From Symsagittifera roscoffensis (lineage: Eukaryota > Xenacoelomorpha > Acoela > Convolutidae), in the NCBI RefSeq assembly GCF_963678635.1, contig NC_087066.1, positions 42,565,777 to 42,629,776 on the forward strand: DNA of 64,000 nucleotides, written 5' to 3'. Position numbers and translations under genes: made by a program. Position 1 is the stretch's first letter, and the number at the start of each line of letters is the position of its first letter. This document shows positions 48,201 through 57,310 of the stretch, piece by piece. The notes beneath the pieces were generated by a model, which did not search any database, had not been told where the DNA came from, and was given only the letters and a program-made list of their open reading frames with translations.

Positions 48201-51200
48201 AACTTCAACCAATTTGGTACGATTTCTAAGCCAAGACTTGTTAAATCTCCGCGTTAATAGCGCGAAATAGATCGCGCGTTAATTGTCCCAAATTGGCAAT
48301 ATTGGGCAATCTTTAAACCCCATAACTTTACGAAAAATGATCACACACAGGTGAATAATCTTTGTAAATTTGAGCACAAGAGTACCTTTCGAAAGATATT
48401 TTTACTAGTTAAAAATTGCTAGTTAAAAAGTCGTTATTTGTCTGGAGAAAAAAATATTCCGTATAGCACAAATATATCGTAATTTTCCTCGAAAATATTT
48501 GGATCAATAATTTCTGGATAGATCTGAAAACAATTCCTCGCTTAACGAATACTTGTTTTGTACTACATGTTTCACGTTACTACGACTATGGTGAAACATT
48601 AGATCTACATAAATTGTAAGATTCAGTTGGAATATGATAACTAATTAAAAATCATCAAGTAATTCAAGTCATGGGCAAGCCACAAAAGGTGTCTTTGTCT
48701 TTTTTTATTGAGGTATCATAAAAAAATACTCGACCAAGAAATGCAAAATGAATTCTAAGAGTGAACGACAAAAGCCATGTTATAACTAAAATCAAATTAG
48801 ACAAACGACTCAAGACAATTCAGCAAAATAAGACCATAGGCTTAAGTGTATTAGCACAGAGTAGTTTCATTTCATGCCTATGGCTTCTCGTGATGTTGCA
48901 TCAGAAATAGCAGAAATATTGAAAAAAAAACTTACTGAAACGCTGTTAATGTCCTGTTTATCAGGACTAGACTGGAAGTAACTAGGAGCAATGTATGTAA
49001 GAAACAAACAGGGAAAATGGTTGAGCGGTTGTTGGTTTCAGTTGCTTGGCTTGGTTCACAAATCCCAACTGACTTTGGAACAAATGTTCATATTAAAGTC
49101 GATTTTAGTCGTTCACTTGAAGTTATTATAGCCCCAAACTATTTATGATAGTGCGACCACTTGGGAGCGAGATTATTTGGAACAAGCACGCAGGGAAGAA
49201 ATGGAATAATATAATGCCTCCAAATGCACGATCTGAAATTCTGCCTGTGCAATTTATTTATGAAATTCGAGATATATATAAGAGCTCCCTGTAGCGCCTA
49301 CAAGACCACAAAACAAGCAATTACACTATCAGGTCTAACAATGACTCCATTTTATCAATACATGGTTATCGAATTAGGCAGGAAAATGCAGCATAATCAC
49401 TTGTCACTTAGATACTTACTTCCTTACTCATGGTCCAAAAGTTGCGCGATAATTCATACTAATTACTCAACTGCGTCATTTAAGAGAAATTGATCAAAAT
49501 TTCAAAGCACATTCAATTTGCAATTACAATTTCAGAGAGCTACTAAAAATGAATTTGAGATAATTATCTCAATAAAATAGAGGAAAATTTAAATTCAAAG
49601 CAGAGCCAACAAACTCAGAAAATTTCAAGGATACTGCTCAAAAAATCTTTCATGTATGAACTTTAAAAAAAAATTTATCCAGTTTGAGAAAACTGGACAA
49701 TTAGGTAAACTTTTTCGCCGTTGCCTATTATTTTTATAATTTGAGAGCGCAATTTGCAAGCAAGTTAATATAGAAGCAAATAAAGAAATCAGAGTTCAAA
49801 TCGCGAAAATTCAAACTTGAGCGTGAACAACTTTCTCAAGACTTTATCCTGAAAAGAAAACGAACTCAAAACCATATGACTTAGATGGATAAGTCTTCAC
49901 TTTGCTTGTTAACACTTACTAAATTCAAAAATTAGACCAATTTATGGGAAATTTAAATGAAATGGCAGGCAAAATGGATCTACTTAACAATCTCCCCCTA
50001 ACAATTCGCACTTGAGCGTTTTCTGTAAATTCGAATTTTGCTGCATTTTGATCAGTCGAAAATTCGCTGCAATTAATCTACTTAACAATCACCCCCCATT
50101 CTTGAAAGGGGGGAGATTGTTAAGTAGATCCGGCAAAATTTTAAGACGGCCACGATTCAGGCCATTCAGTCACCATCTGTTCTAGTAATAGACAGGAATC
50201 TATTATGGTGTCTGTAAACTTAGTTTAACTCCATAATTCACCTTGGCATTATAAAGCAACACAGCGCAGAGAAATTCCGCAAACACAGTTCAAGACATAT
50301 TCGCATACAACGTTATTCGCTCTCATGACTTCCGAAATGAGACAAATGTAAATTTACACAGAGGCAAAGACAGATAGCGAAAAAAGCTGAGATGGAAATA
50401 ACTAGTCGAAAAAAAAAATTGAAAACTGACATTTTTTGGAATTAATGAAAATTCTTTTTCAGACAGAGGCGAAGCCGAGCATCGCACCACTTGCGATACA
50501 AAACAAGGAAGCGGCAACATGTCGGGAAAAAAAATCAAAATTGTCGAGAAAACTAAATATATCGAGATGATTTGGCCTACTTTTGAAACAAAAACGTACA
50601 ACACAAAAATGCACAATTATTTTTTTCAATCAACTACAACACACAAACTTTTTTTCGCGGGTCAAAGGAAACAATATAATGCGACTAAGCCGATAGAGTA
50701 TTGGCCGATACCTATTAAGCTGAAAAAAAAATTTTAAAAAAAAACAAAAAGTTATCAAGTACCCCTCACCCTCAAAACACACATCCTCACGCAAAAAAAA
50801 AACGTTATTCGCTCGAAAAGCAAAACAATATGAGCCTAATAAGCCAGTGTAAAGTGGGCGAAACCTATTAAGCTGAATAAAAATTTTAAAAAATAATAAA
50901 AAAAATACGACTAGTTAAAAGTTATTCTCCCGCACCCTCAAAACACAGACACTCGAAGGAAAAACCATATTCGCACGCACGCACAAAATTTTTTTTATCG
51001 CTTGTCGAACGACACAATAAGAGGCCACTGAACCGATATAATTTAGGCCAAAACCTATCAAGCCAAAAAAAGGAAAAGGACAGAAAACAAAAAATTAAAT
51101 TTTAACAAATTGAGTTGTTAAAATTACAACCAACATAAAAAGATAAATTGGTATAGGACAGATATTTTAAATGCTAACATGCAAAGAAAATTAAGGTTTC

Positions 51201-54200
51201 AAAAAAATGAGTCCAAATGAACAGAGAGAGTCCTGTGCCTAAAGTTATTTAAGGGAAAAAATCTAGTACCCAGTTGCAATACCCTTGCTTATCGCAAGGG
51301 TGATAAACAGTCGCGCAATGCAACCACCAGCATTAAATAAGCTTCTAGTTTTTACCGTGTGGCTACTAAGCCTAAAATTTGTCGGTAGACATCCATTGAG
51401 CCGAAAACAGGAAAAAAAACGCTATAAAAATTGTCGTTTTTTTCCCTTCAAACAACACACAATCAGTTCACTAGGCCAATAAAAAAACCAAATTTATTTG
51501 AGCTAAAAAATGTATAGTAAATCAATTTCTGGGCGAAAAAAATGTATACTAAATAAGAGAGTAACCTTACAAACTACAGAAGTACATCAACACTTGCAAC
51601 TACAAATTAAGAAGCTGACAGCATCAGAACAATCAGTGATGTTGCAACTAAGCCGACTAAACATAAGCAGACAAATGAACTACGGGACTCCAACCGCAGA
51701 CCCTAGGGTGCAAACTGAACCGCGTTACCCTAGGGTTCAAAACCAACCGCTTCCTCTATATTGTAAGTTGACAATGGCTCTCGAAAGTATAAAAGAAACA
51801 ATAGCCGGTTACAATGCAAGTAGAACCGAACGATCAGACCAAATTGACTGAAAAACGAAATTCAAAAAAAAAATTTTTTTTTCATCAAGCAATTGTTCTT
51901 GTCTGGTCTTCTTCTTTTTATTATTCCTGGACAATGCAAATGCACTGAGTGAAAAAGCAAGAAAAAGATGTAACTGTAATCAATACATTGCGTTACAACT
52001 CTAGTAGAACAAAAATAAGATGGTCAGCTTTTCAACAAATTTCGTCTAATTTAATCTGAAAATAAGAAAACAGACTAGTTTTTCTTTACAGCAAGGCAAC
52101 TTTTTTGATTTTTTTAGAAGCGGGATCATGACAAGAAGACTTTAAAATGATACCAAATATGGCCCGTACAAGCTTTCTTTGAGGCAGTCACAAATTTCAG
52201 AAAAAAAAATTTAGGTCAGCTAAGCAAAAATCAAACAAGCCAAAAAAACCAAGCTGAATGAAAATTTTGAAACTTCGCTCGAATTACGACTTAGATAGCT
52301 CTCATATGATATATGACTCAATCTTTTCTTTACCAATTAACTTTCATATTTTAAAAAATTAACTTAAAAAGACAAGTTCCTCCCCACTTTCAGAAACATC
52401 AGGTCAAAAAACACAACTTACAGACACTTGGACAAAAGCTAAAATAGAGGCGAAGCTGTAATTCGCAAACACAAGAGAAAAATCACAAACATAGCCAACT
52501 GAGGGTATAAAAAGTAAAGAACGCAAGAAAACAGAATCAAGACTCGACTTGATTATGATTGACAATTTTTTCATAAAATTTACCCAATTTGAGAAAACTG
52601 GATAAATAGCTTAAAATTTTATTTCGCTAGGAACTCTACTTGCAAACCTTGAAGTCGATCACGTTATTCGCGACATTTCATTTTCGTTCCATTTTTTGAT
52701 AGTGCAGTTTGTCCGCCTTTAAAAAACGAAATGAACTAAATTTAAGAAGATATCAAAGGTCAAAAAGCGAAATTTTAAGAATTTTTGCCGAAACAAAACA
52801 AACAAATAAAAAAACACCAAAACCTAAATAAGAGTCTTCACTGCGTTCATTATTCTAAAAAAGCAGTTCCAAAAAGAGAAGCAAAAGGTAAAAATAGGCC
52901 ATGAATAAGAAAACTTTCACCAGGTATAGGATTTCAACCTCCAACCTTTAGATTTGGAGTCCCAAGTCCTCGCATCTGCACCACGGGCCCAAGCTTTAGC
53001 CACCAACAAAGCAGATACCGTTTCCAATGAATTGCCAACGTTATGCAATATAAATTTCACCAAATATGAACCATAGGCAACCACTAACTTCGCACGCAAT
53101 TAACTGGAAATTTAAAAAGCCAATTGTGTAAAAATTGGCAGTTACAATTTTTATTTTTTATTATTTAGGGGGAGTTTAACCGAAAAAACTCAGTGCATCA
53201 AACTTATTGATGCACTTATGAATGCACTTAAGTATATTAGGCTTTTTTGAGTTCGACTCAAGTTCAGGCCCTGTTGCGGGCCCTAGCTTTAGCCACCAAC
53301 AAAGCAGATACCGTTTCCAATGAATTGCCAATGTTATGCAATATAAATTTCACCAAATATGAACCATAGGCAACCACTAACTTCGCAGGTAATTAACTGG
53401 AAATTTAAAAAGCCAATTGTGTAAAAATTGGCAGTTATAATTTTTATTTTTTATTATTTAGGGGGAATTTAACCGAAAAAACTCAGTGCTTCATACTTAT
53501 TGATGCACTTATGAATGCACTTAAGTATATTAGCCTTTTTTGAGTTCGAATCAAGTTCAGGCCCTGTTGCGGGCCCTAGCTTTAGCCACCAACAAAGCAG
53601 ATACCGTTTCCAATGAAGTGCCAACATTATGCAATATAAATTTCACCAAATATGAACCATAGGCAACCACTAACTTCGCACGTAATTAACTGGAAATTTA
53701 AAAAGCCAATTGTGTAAAAATTGGCAGTTATAATTTTTATTTTTTATTATTCAGGGGGAATTTAACCGAAAAAACTCAGTGCTTCATACTTATTGATGCA
53801 CTTATGAATGCACTTAAGTATATTAGCCTTTTTTGAGTTCGAATCAAGTTCAGGCCCTGTTGCGGGCCCTAGCTTTATAGCTTTAGCCACCAACAAAGCA
53901 GATATCGTTTCCAATGAATTGCCAACGTTATGCAATATAAATTTTACCAAATATGAACCATAGGCAACCACTAACTTCGCATGTAACTAACTAGAAATTT
54001 AAAAAGCCAATTGTGTAAAAATTAGTCATTTCGCGAAATATATCCAGTTGGAAAGTTTCTGAAATGTAAAGTTTATTTCTGTACTATCGGATTAAACAAA
54101 TTGCTTCCTTCGGTTCATTTGATGAATAAAAATGCATCAACTGTTCTAACTCATTACTAATCGAATGTAAAAGCACATGGATAATAAACTGCCAAAGCAG

Positions 54201-55089
54201 CCTGCTTCAAAAGTGCCATCAAAAGTAGCTCTAACAATTGTGTCTTAAGTTGAAAAACAAAACCTTTGTAGTATTAAACTACGCTCGGCCGTGTGATGAA
54301 CGCAGGAAACAGAAAAAAGGACTTGTATTTAAAAAAAACGCGAACTTTCGAACTTCAAAAAAAAAACATATCGCCTTAAAGCTCTTTGCATCTCAGAACA
54401 GTTTATCATGGACACTTTTTTGATTAAATCAACTCAATTTGAAAAAACTGGATCATTATGTAAAAATTTGATTCCGCTAGAAATTCTGAAAAACAAAATC
54501 CACTTTTGAAACTAAAAATTGATCACGTTATTACGCGCAATTTACGCTTTTGTAATTGGAGAGCGATTTTCCTTAAAAATGCAGGGCTGATATCCCAGGT
54601 GTTCAATCAAGCTAAAAACTGGCAAAAAAATCGAACTTAACGACAATTAAAAGCGCATTTAGCATCCTTTTATGCTCAGAAAATTTATGCTAAGAACATT
54701 GAGTAAAATGGCTCGTTTTTACAAGTCTCATAATAATATAGTGCAATTCCTAGTAACAATTTCCCAATTATCTAATAAAAATTTTCATTTCATTTTTAAA
54801 ATAATTTAGAGACTAAAGGCAAAGAAGTCTGTGCTTCAGACGCAGTTTAACTCACCGTGTTGTTATTGGAGTCCAAAGAGAAAGGCAGATTTGCTTGTAG
54901 CGACGCAGACGAGTTGAACAACGCGGCCAAATTGCCGTTCGCCGCCGCCAAAGTCGCTGCCAGCAGCGCAGTTTGGTTCGGTTGTTGGTTGTTATACTGT
55001 GTCTGGCTAGTTGGAACCGCAAAGTTAGCCGGTTTCTCTAAATGTACGCTGGATTCCGACGACGCCATGTTTTGATTCGAACTATCCAT
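35759..55089 (-). CDS. pum: Pumilio RNA-binding protein (PUF family), 13 coding exons
   Basis: Sequence-specific cytoplasmic RNA-binding protein that represses or localises mRNAs carrying UGUANAUA sites. Joined exons (minus strand): 55089-54856, 48971-48936, 47311-46487, 44600-44112, 40659-40494, 40210-39698, 39474-38971, 38730-38425, 38078-37799, 37599-37424, 37170-36950, 36605-36453, 36241-35759. All junctions are GT-AG and phases agree, giving 1461 residues. Residues 1 to about 1080 are Q/N/S/A-rich and disordered. The PUF domain (about 1083-1430) starts [20 protein letters not shown]. Its eight repeats show the contact residues SRxxQ, NYxxQ, CRxxQ, NHxxQ, CRxxQ, NYxxQ, SNxxE and NYxxQ, the classical Pumilio code. 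The C-terminal tail ends LNLNAGLN. The length is greater than the roughly 1100-1200 residues usual for vertebrate PUM, mainly in the N-terminal half. Introns of up to about 7.5 kb are filled with repeats. The ATG context is good (AGAAAATGGAT). The C-terminal exons are certain; the microexon and the exact acceptor of exon 3 are inferred. Confidence 0.93.
36453..36605 (-). CDS. pum: pum exon 12: PUF repeats 5-6
   Basis: A 153-nt exon, phase 0 on both sides. Acceptor TTCATCAG, donor GTGAGG. Encodes [20 protein letters not shown] (repeat 5, CRxxQ) and [10 protein letters not shown] (repeat 6). Its continuation HILEHG is on the next exon. Confidence 0.97.
36950..37170 (-). CDS. pum: pum exon 11: PUF repeats 3-4
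   Basis: A 221-nt exon. Acceptor GCTTCAG, donor GTGAGT. Contains [16 protein letters not shown] (repeat 3) and [15 protein letters not shown] (repeat 4). The open frame runs upstream past the acceptor into the intron, but the protein there is not PUF-like, so the exon starts at 37170. Confidence 0.97.
37424..37599 (-). CDS. pum: pum exon 10: PUF repeats 1-2
   Basis: A 176-nt exon. Acceptor GTTGTAG, donor GTGTGT. Encodes [20 protein letters not shown] and the repeat 2 core [16 protein letters not shown]. The first base completes the Arg codon split with exon 9. Confidence 0.97.
37799..38078 (-). CDS. pum: pum exon 9: linker and start of PUF domain
   Basis: A 280-nt exon. Acceptor CATTTAG, donor GTCAGT. 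Gly/Ser-rich linker, then [20 protein letters not shown] and TQDQHGSR, the beginning of PUF repeat 1. Ends within an Arg codon (phase 2). Confidence 0.96.
38425..38730 (-). CDS. pum: pum exon 8: Ser/His/Asn-rich region
   Basis: A 306-nt exon, acceptor TCTTTCTACAG, donor GTGAGT. Encodes [20 protein letters not shown] followed by a Pro/Ser/Gly-rich segment with [19 protein letters not shown]. Disordered, no domain. Confidence 0.92.
38971..39474 (-). CDS. pum: pum exon 7: Asn/Ser-rich region
   Basis: A 504-nt exon, acceptor TTTCTACAG, donor GTAAAG. It starts [11 protein letters not shown] and ends SPFLEDTSG. The segment [20 protein letters not shown] has an RRFSDD context that looks like a kinase site. 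Phases agree with exons 6 and 8. Confidence 0.92.
39698..40210 (-). CDS. pum: pum exon 6: Asn/Gln/Ala-rich region
   Basis: A 513-nt exon, acceptor CTTATAG, donor GTATGT. It starts [13 protein letters not shown] and includes [20 protein letters not shown], which resembles the N-terminal motif of animal Pumilio proteins. Ends LLSSLAGG. Confidence 0.92.
40494..40659 (-). CDS. pum: pum exon 5: Gln-rich region
   Basis: A 166-nt exon (55 codons plus one base), acceptor TTATGCAG, donor GTAAGC. It starts [16 protein letters not shown] and ends [11 protein letters not shown], a polyglutamine-type segment. Confidence 0.9.
43690..43832 (-). mobile_element. tRNA-derived SINE, copy 2
   Basis: The minus-strand head at about 43760-43830 has A-box-like CGTGGCTGAGTAGTTTG and B-box GGTCGCAGGTTCAAACCC, the latter a perfect GGTTCRANNCC core. 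The tail 'aagcagctctat' and 'gtagaaataagcctcgaatta' matches the copy at 29341-29968. It lies inside a Pumilio intron, same orientation as the gene. Confidence 0.65.
43920..44050 (+). repeat. Short direct duplication in pum intron 4
   Basis: 'ttgcg(a/g)gttgggttagaaaaaaaa' with 'ggttc(a/g)taataatacac(t/g)acgct' occurs twice, at about 43929-43980 and 43994-44043. A local tandem duplication of about 65 bp. Confidence 0.75.
44112..44600 (-). CDS. pum: pum exon 4: Ala/Asn/Ser/Glu-rich region
   Basis: A 489-nt exon, phase 0 at both ends. Acceptor AAATTTTAG? near 44601 reads ATTTTAG; donor GTGGGT. It starts [14 protein letters not shown] and ends LFQEYQNQ. It can follow either exon 3 or the alternative ATG exon at 45667-45699 without changing frame. 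Confidence 0.9.
44601..46486 (-). repeat. pum intron 3, with a relative of the 26-kb inverted-repeat element
   Basis: 44720-45070 carries 'tatatactaattttga(g)', 'gggagcgcgc', 'acacaattttttg' and 'cttgagaaaatcctt', which match 26500-26800. The intron also holds the alternative ATG exon at 45667-45699. 45800-46450 has no identifiable feature. Confidence 0.55.
45667..45699 (-). CDS. pum: Candidate alternative first coding exon of pum
   Basis: On the minus strand the ATG at 45697-45699 has a strong context (TCAAAATGGTT), encodes [11 protein letters not shown] and ends exactly at a GTAAGT donor (45661-45666). It is in phase 0 and would splice in frame to exon 4 at 44600. The product would lack the N-terminal 365 residues but keep the rest (about 1107 residues). 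Read instead as an internal exon it could extend upstream to a TAG acceptor in phase, so either role is possible. Confidence 0.45.
46487..47311 (-). CDS. pum: pum exon 3: large Gln/Asn/Ser-rich exon
   Basis: An 825-nt exon, phase 0 at both ends, donor GTGAGT. The acceptor is TTTTAG at 47312 (giving [12 protein letters not shown]) or CTGCAG twelve bases further in (giving NAFLANVL), and both keep the frame. It contains many Q and N tracts, two LPS-type segments ([11 protein letters not shown] and [13 protein letters not shown]) and a Met/Gly/Asn-rich end. A NAGNAG-like choice of acceptors may give isoforms. Confidence 0.9.
47312..48935 (-). other. pum intron 2
   Basis: AT-rich. A small R1-family end ('tcagggcgagccctgaatgttt') lies at about 47982-48003, again with the cagggc...gccctg hairpin. 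No coding sequence is seen. Confidence 0.5.
48936..48971 (-). CDS. pum: pum exon 2: 36-nt microexon
   Basis: TTACTTCCAG acceptor, 36 nt, then GTAAGT donor on the minus strand, encoding [12 protein letters not shown]. Length is a multiple of three and phases on both sides are 0, so inclusion or skipping preserves the frame. Good splice sites at both edges of so short an interval favour a real exon, but only transcripts can prove it. Confidence 0.6.
49976..50131. mobile_element. Intact 156-bp MITE with perfect TIRs and 8-bp TSD
   Basis: Left end GGATCTACTTAACAATCTCC (continuing with three more C), right end its exact inverse, so terminal inverted repeats are 23 bp and perfect. The flanks GGCAAAAT (49968-49975) and GGCAAAAT (50132-50139) are a perfect 8-bp target-site duplication. 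Near the right end a near-copy of the left terminus (50077-50100) pairs with the right terminus to form a long hairpin. 8-bp duplications are known for hAT, P and Merlin superfamilies; ends starting GG suit Merlin, but this is only inference. Perfect ends and TSD mean a recent insertion. Confidence 0.9.
50460..51305 (+). repeat. Dispersed repeat family R4, copy 2
   Basis: Starts with 'gacagaggcgaagccgag' and 'caccacttgcgatacaaaac' and continues with 'cctacttttgaaacaaaaac' and '(c)aagccaaaaaa'. It ends at 'gttgcaatacccttgcttatcgcaagggtgataa', a hairpin-forming end. Collinear with 27083-28320. Truncated heads of the same kind occur at 29345, 52441 and 57546. Confidence 0.65.
51510..51851 (+). 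other. Unrecognised 113-codon open frame in pum intron 1
   Basis: ATG-initiated frame on the strand opposite Pumilio, Gln/Thr/Arg-rich, with a twice-repeated CCTAGGGT-containing segment (about 51700-51740). Its 3' part overlaps an 'atagccggttacaatgcaag' motif resembling the R2 end, so the frame may partly be repeat sequence. No domain, no ribosomal or splice context. Probably chance. Confidence 0.2.
52440..52990 (-). mobile_element. R5 repeat with degenerate tRNA-like head
   Basis: The minus-strand head (about 52929-52989) has A-box-like GCCCGTGGTGCAGATGCG and B-box-like GGTTGGAGGTTGAAATCC. The body towards lower coordinates carries the R5 blocks ('gagaaaactggataaat', 'gatcacgttattcgcgac', 'agagtcttcactgcgttca') and the palindromic gcgaagctg end at 52444. 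It suggests R5 is a long SINE or composite family. Confidence 0.5.
52995..54040 (-). repeat. 293-bp tandem array, about 3.5 units
   Basis: The block beginning 'tttagccaccaacaaagcag' starts at 52995, 53288, 53581 and 53882. The first two spacings are 293 bp. The third is 301 bp because of an extra 8-bp 'tatagctt' duplication. Units are almost identical, each containing 'gggccctagc', 'accataggcaaccactaact' and 'cacttatgaatgcacttaag'. The first unit abuts the tRNA-like head at 52.98 kb, so the array may have grown from that element. Confidence 0.93.
54160..54700 (+). repeat. Dispersed repeat family R5, copy near 54.4 kb
   Basis: Blocks 'aaagcacatgg', 'gtgatgaacgcaggaaac', 'cgccttaaagctctttgcat' and 'ttgaaaaaactggatcatta' are collinear with 33290-33600. 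No coding sequence. Confidence 0.6.
54856..55089 (-). CDS. pum: pum exon 1: N-terminal coding exon
   Basis: A 234-nt coding segment from ATG (context AGAAAATGGAT) to a GTGAGT donor, 78 codons beginning [20 protein letters not shown] and containing an Ala/Asn/Leu-rich stretch. Phase 0 at the end. The frame is less AT-rich than its flanks. Confidence 0.88.
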
Positions 55090-55354
55090 TTTCTTTGCAA
55101 ATATATCAACAAATTTGAGATGAGTTAAGTGATACAGTTCTCATTGACGTCTAGTTAAGAGTCCAATTTCGATATATCAATATAGACAATATAATACAGC
55201 AATCGATCTTTCAGGCTCCAATAAACATTCAATTCAATTCAATAACAGTGATTCGGTCGGTTTGAAATCGTTGAGTAACGGGTTTCTAGTTTCATGTCGA
55301 TTTACAGCGCGATAATGAGAAAGAGCAGCAACGGAGTGATGACATTGGCAGACT
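55090..55354 (-). other. pum: Inferred pum 5' UTR exon with short upstream ORFs
   Basis: Upstream of the ATG at 55089 a strong acceptor (CAATTCATTTCAG, minus strand) ends at 55355, suggesting the leader exon starts at 55354. The leader has at least two short upstream ORFs of 17-18 codons (first beginning MSSLRCC, second MKLETRY) that would lower initiation at the main ATG. A possible non-coding upstream exon ends at a GTAACT donor near 55587. All of this is inference. Confidence 0.35.
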
Positions 55355-56754
55355 CTGAAATGAATTGAGATTAGACAGAAACAGCAAGACTGCCTAGCCA
55401 TGCAATAGTAAAACTGCCACCGTACAGGATCAGGGGCTAAGCGAACGCACATAGGCTACAAGCTCGAAAATTTTAACAATTGTGAATGGGAACAGGAAGA
55501 GTTGAATGGAATATACGTCTATGTGAAATAAGACCCATTAGCTCCCTCGGTATGTAACGGGAAATATAGGAAAAGGAGAGCAAGTTACCTGTATGGCTAA
55601 AATCCAACGCTGCAAGCGCTCTAAATGGAAACCCAAATATTTCCTTAATGGTTTAAACTGAAATCCCTTGATTGAAAAAGAAATCCTTTTACAGTGTTCC
55701 CAGCACTGTTTTCAGTTCCCAATGCAGCAGTGTTTAAAGGCAACAACCCACGTTAACAGGGCTTCACTGAAAATAAACTATTTCCAGATTAAATAGATGG
55801 AATCAAGAGGGCGTCCGCCTAAAGAACTGTAGATTGTTCCGACCAGGGTGTGCAATCCTAAATTGCATTTCAATATATTTCCTATTTTTTCTTGTTCAGG
55901 TATTCTCAATTTCTGAAAAAAAAAACTACAATTCACAAAGAAGAGCAATTATATGGACTGTTGGTACTGGTTGGAGACCTGTTTCAGAGATCCAGTGCCT
56001 AGCAGCCCCACTCCTCAAAAGAAGTTGAGGATACTTTCAGGATGACGTTGCAAGTCCGTGAAGCAGTGCGAGCTTCCTAGATGTTCTTCCTTTCCGGTGC
56101 GTTGCAAAAACTCCCCCTCTTGTCGTTTTTTTAATGCGTATGATGCTGTTCTACATTCGTGAGGTAGTTAACTTCCATTTGAATATGCGTGTCTCCTTTG
56201 ATCAATTCTCTTGGGCCAGTCATCGCTGGTATTCTGTTTAATATCCACTGCCAGTCATGGCGAAGTCTGAGGTGTCTCTTGAACGCAACCAGTGGCGGCT
56301 CTGCTTGCTTCCACGAGAGGCCACATGATGGTCCTCGGGAGAAGACTTTAACCTGAAAGCAACTTTGCTCCTACTTCTGCAGGAGTTGTCTTTGAATACC
56401 GGCTTCAAATTGTGCCAAAGTCTCACGTATGTCTTATACAGTGATGAGATGTCGATGGCAATGAAACCCCAGTCTCATCCTGAGAGCGCTTTAATGTTGT
56501 TGTTCCGTTTGCTGATGGCTTTTGCGGGGTTTGTAGCATGAAGAGTAAAATACAGTTGAGGGTTCATTATTTCAGTTATTAATACATCTTTGCGTTTTTA
56601 ATACATCTATTATACAGGTGGGTTTTTAATACATCTTTTATTTTATCTGTTATAATCAATATTAGTAGCAGAAGAGCAAAAAAATGTTTTTCAAGAGCCC
56701 ACCGGCGCTCAGTAGTTCCTCGTCGTACGAGACTTGGAAAGTCAAAAAACAGAT
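55355..56754. other. Region upstream of pum; less AT-rich block at 55.95-56.5 kb
   Basis: Expected to include the Pumilio promoter, but I see no clear core element. The stretch 55950-56520 is noticeably less AT-rich than its surroundings. The minus frame at 56238-56426 (KPVFKDNSCRSRSK...) has no recognised domain. It may be a decayed retroelement piece. Confidence 0.3.
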
Positions 56755-57310
56755 TTGGAACAAGGATAGCCGGTTACTGTGCAAGTAGCACAGAATGTTC
56801 CGACCATAGTACTTAGAAAACTACGGTTTAGAAAGTTTTTTTTTCCAAATTAGTGTAATTTTTTCTGCTTGGTGTGATAAAAGGATGTGACGTAAAAATA
56901 TAAATTAGGCATATTAGACAGTCATATTTTTTTGCAAATTTTTTTCTTTCTTTTTTTTAAATTTGGTTCCCAAAATGAAGCGAAAAAAATCCAAAAACTA
57001 TTTTACTTGCCTAAAATTAAGTTTTAAAGTCTTAAATTAGGCATAATTCAGCTTGTAAGCCTGCTCACTTGCTTTATTCGCGCGAATTAGGACGAAAAGT
57101 AAAATTTCAAACGGGTTTTTCTCGACACTGGAATTTTTTGGAAAATTTAATTGTGGTTCAAATCACGATTGAAAGGGCTTTAATATGATATATCACTCAA
57201 CCCAGTCCGATCATTATTTGAGGTACCTGAATTTGCGGGGAAAACAAAAGCAAAAAAAAACTAGAACACATCCGAATACAAGTTCCTCTACATTTTCAAT
57301 GGTCGGAACA
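56755..57310 (+). repeat. Dispersed repeat family R2, plus-strand copy
   Basis: Begins 'ggaacaaggatagccggtta', runs through 'cttgctttattcgcgcgaat', 'tatatcactcaacccagtcc' and 'gaggtacctgaatttgcggg' and ends near 'cattttcaatggtcggaac'. Collinear with 20521-21300 and inverse to 10410-11741. Confidence 0.75.

Larger units (their letters stand above)
48972..54855 (-). other. pum intron 1, nearly 6 kb, repeat-rich
   Basis: Contains, in order: non-repeat AT-rich DNA to 49600, R5-like sequence (49620-49900), the MITE at 49976-50131, an R4 copy (50460-51300), an unexplained 113-codon frame (51510-51851), R5 with a tRNA-like head (52440-52990), the 293-bp tandem array (52995-54040) and another R5 copy (54160-54700). 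I found no further pum exon, though a short exon could be missed. Confidence 0.6.
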
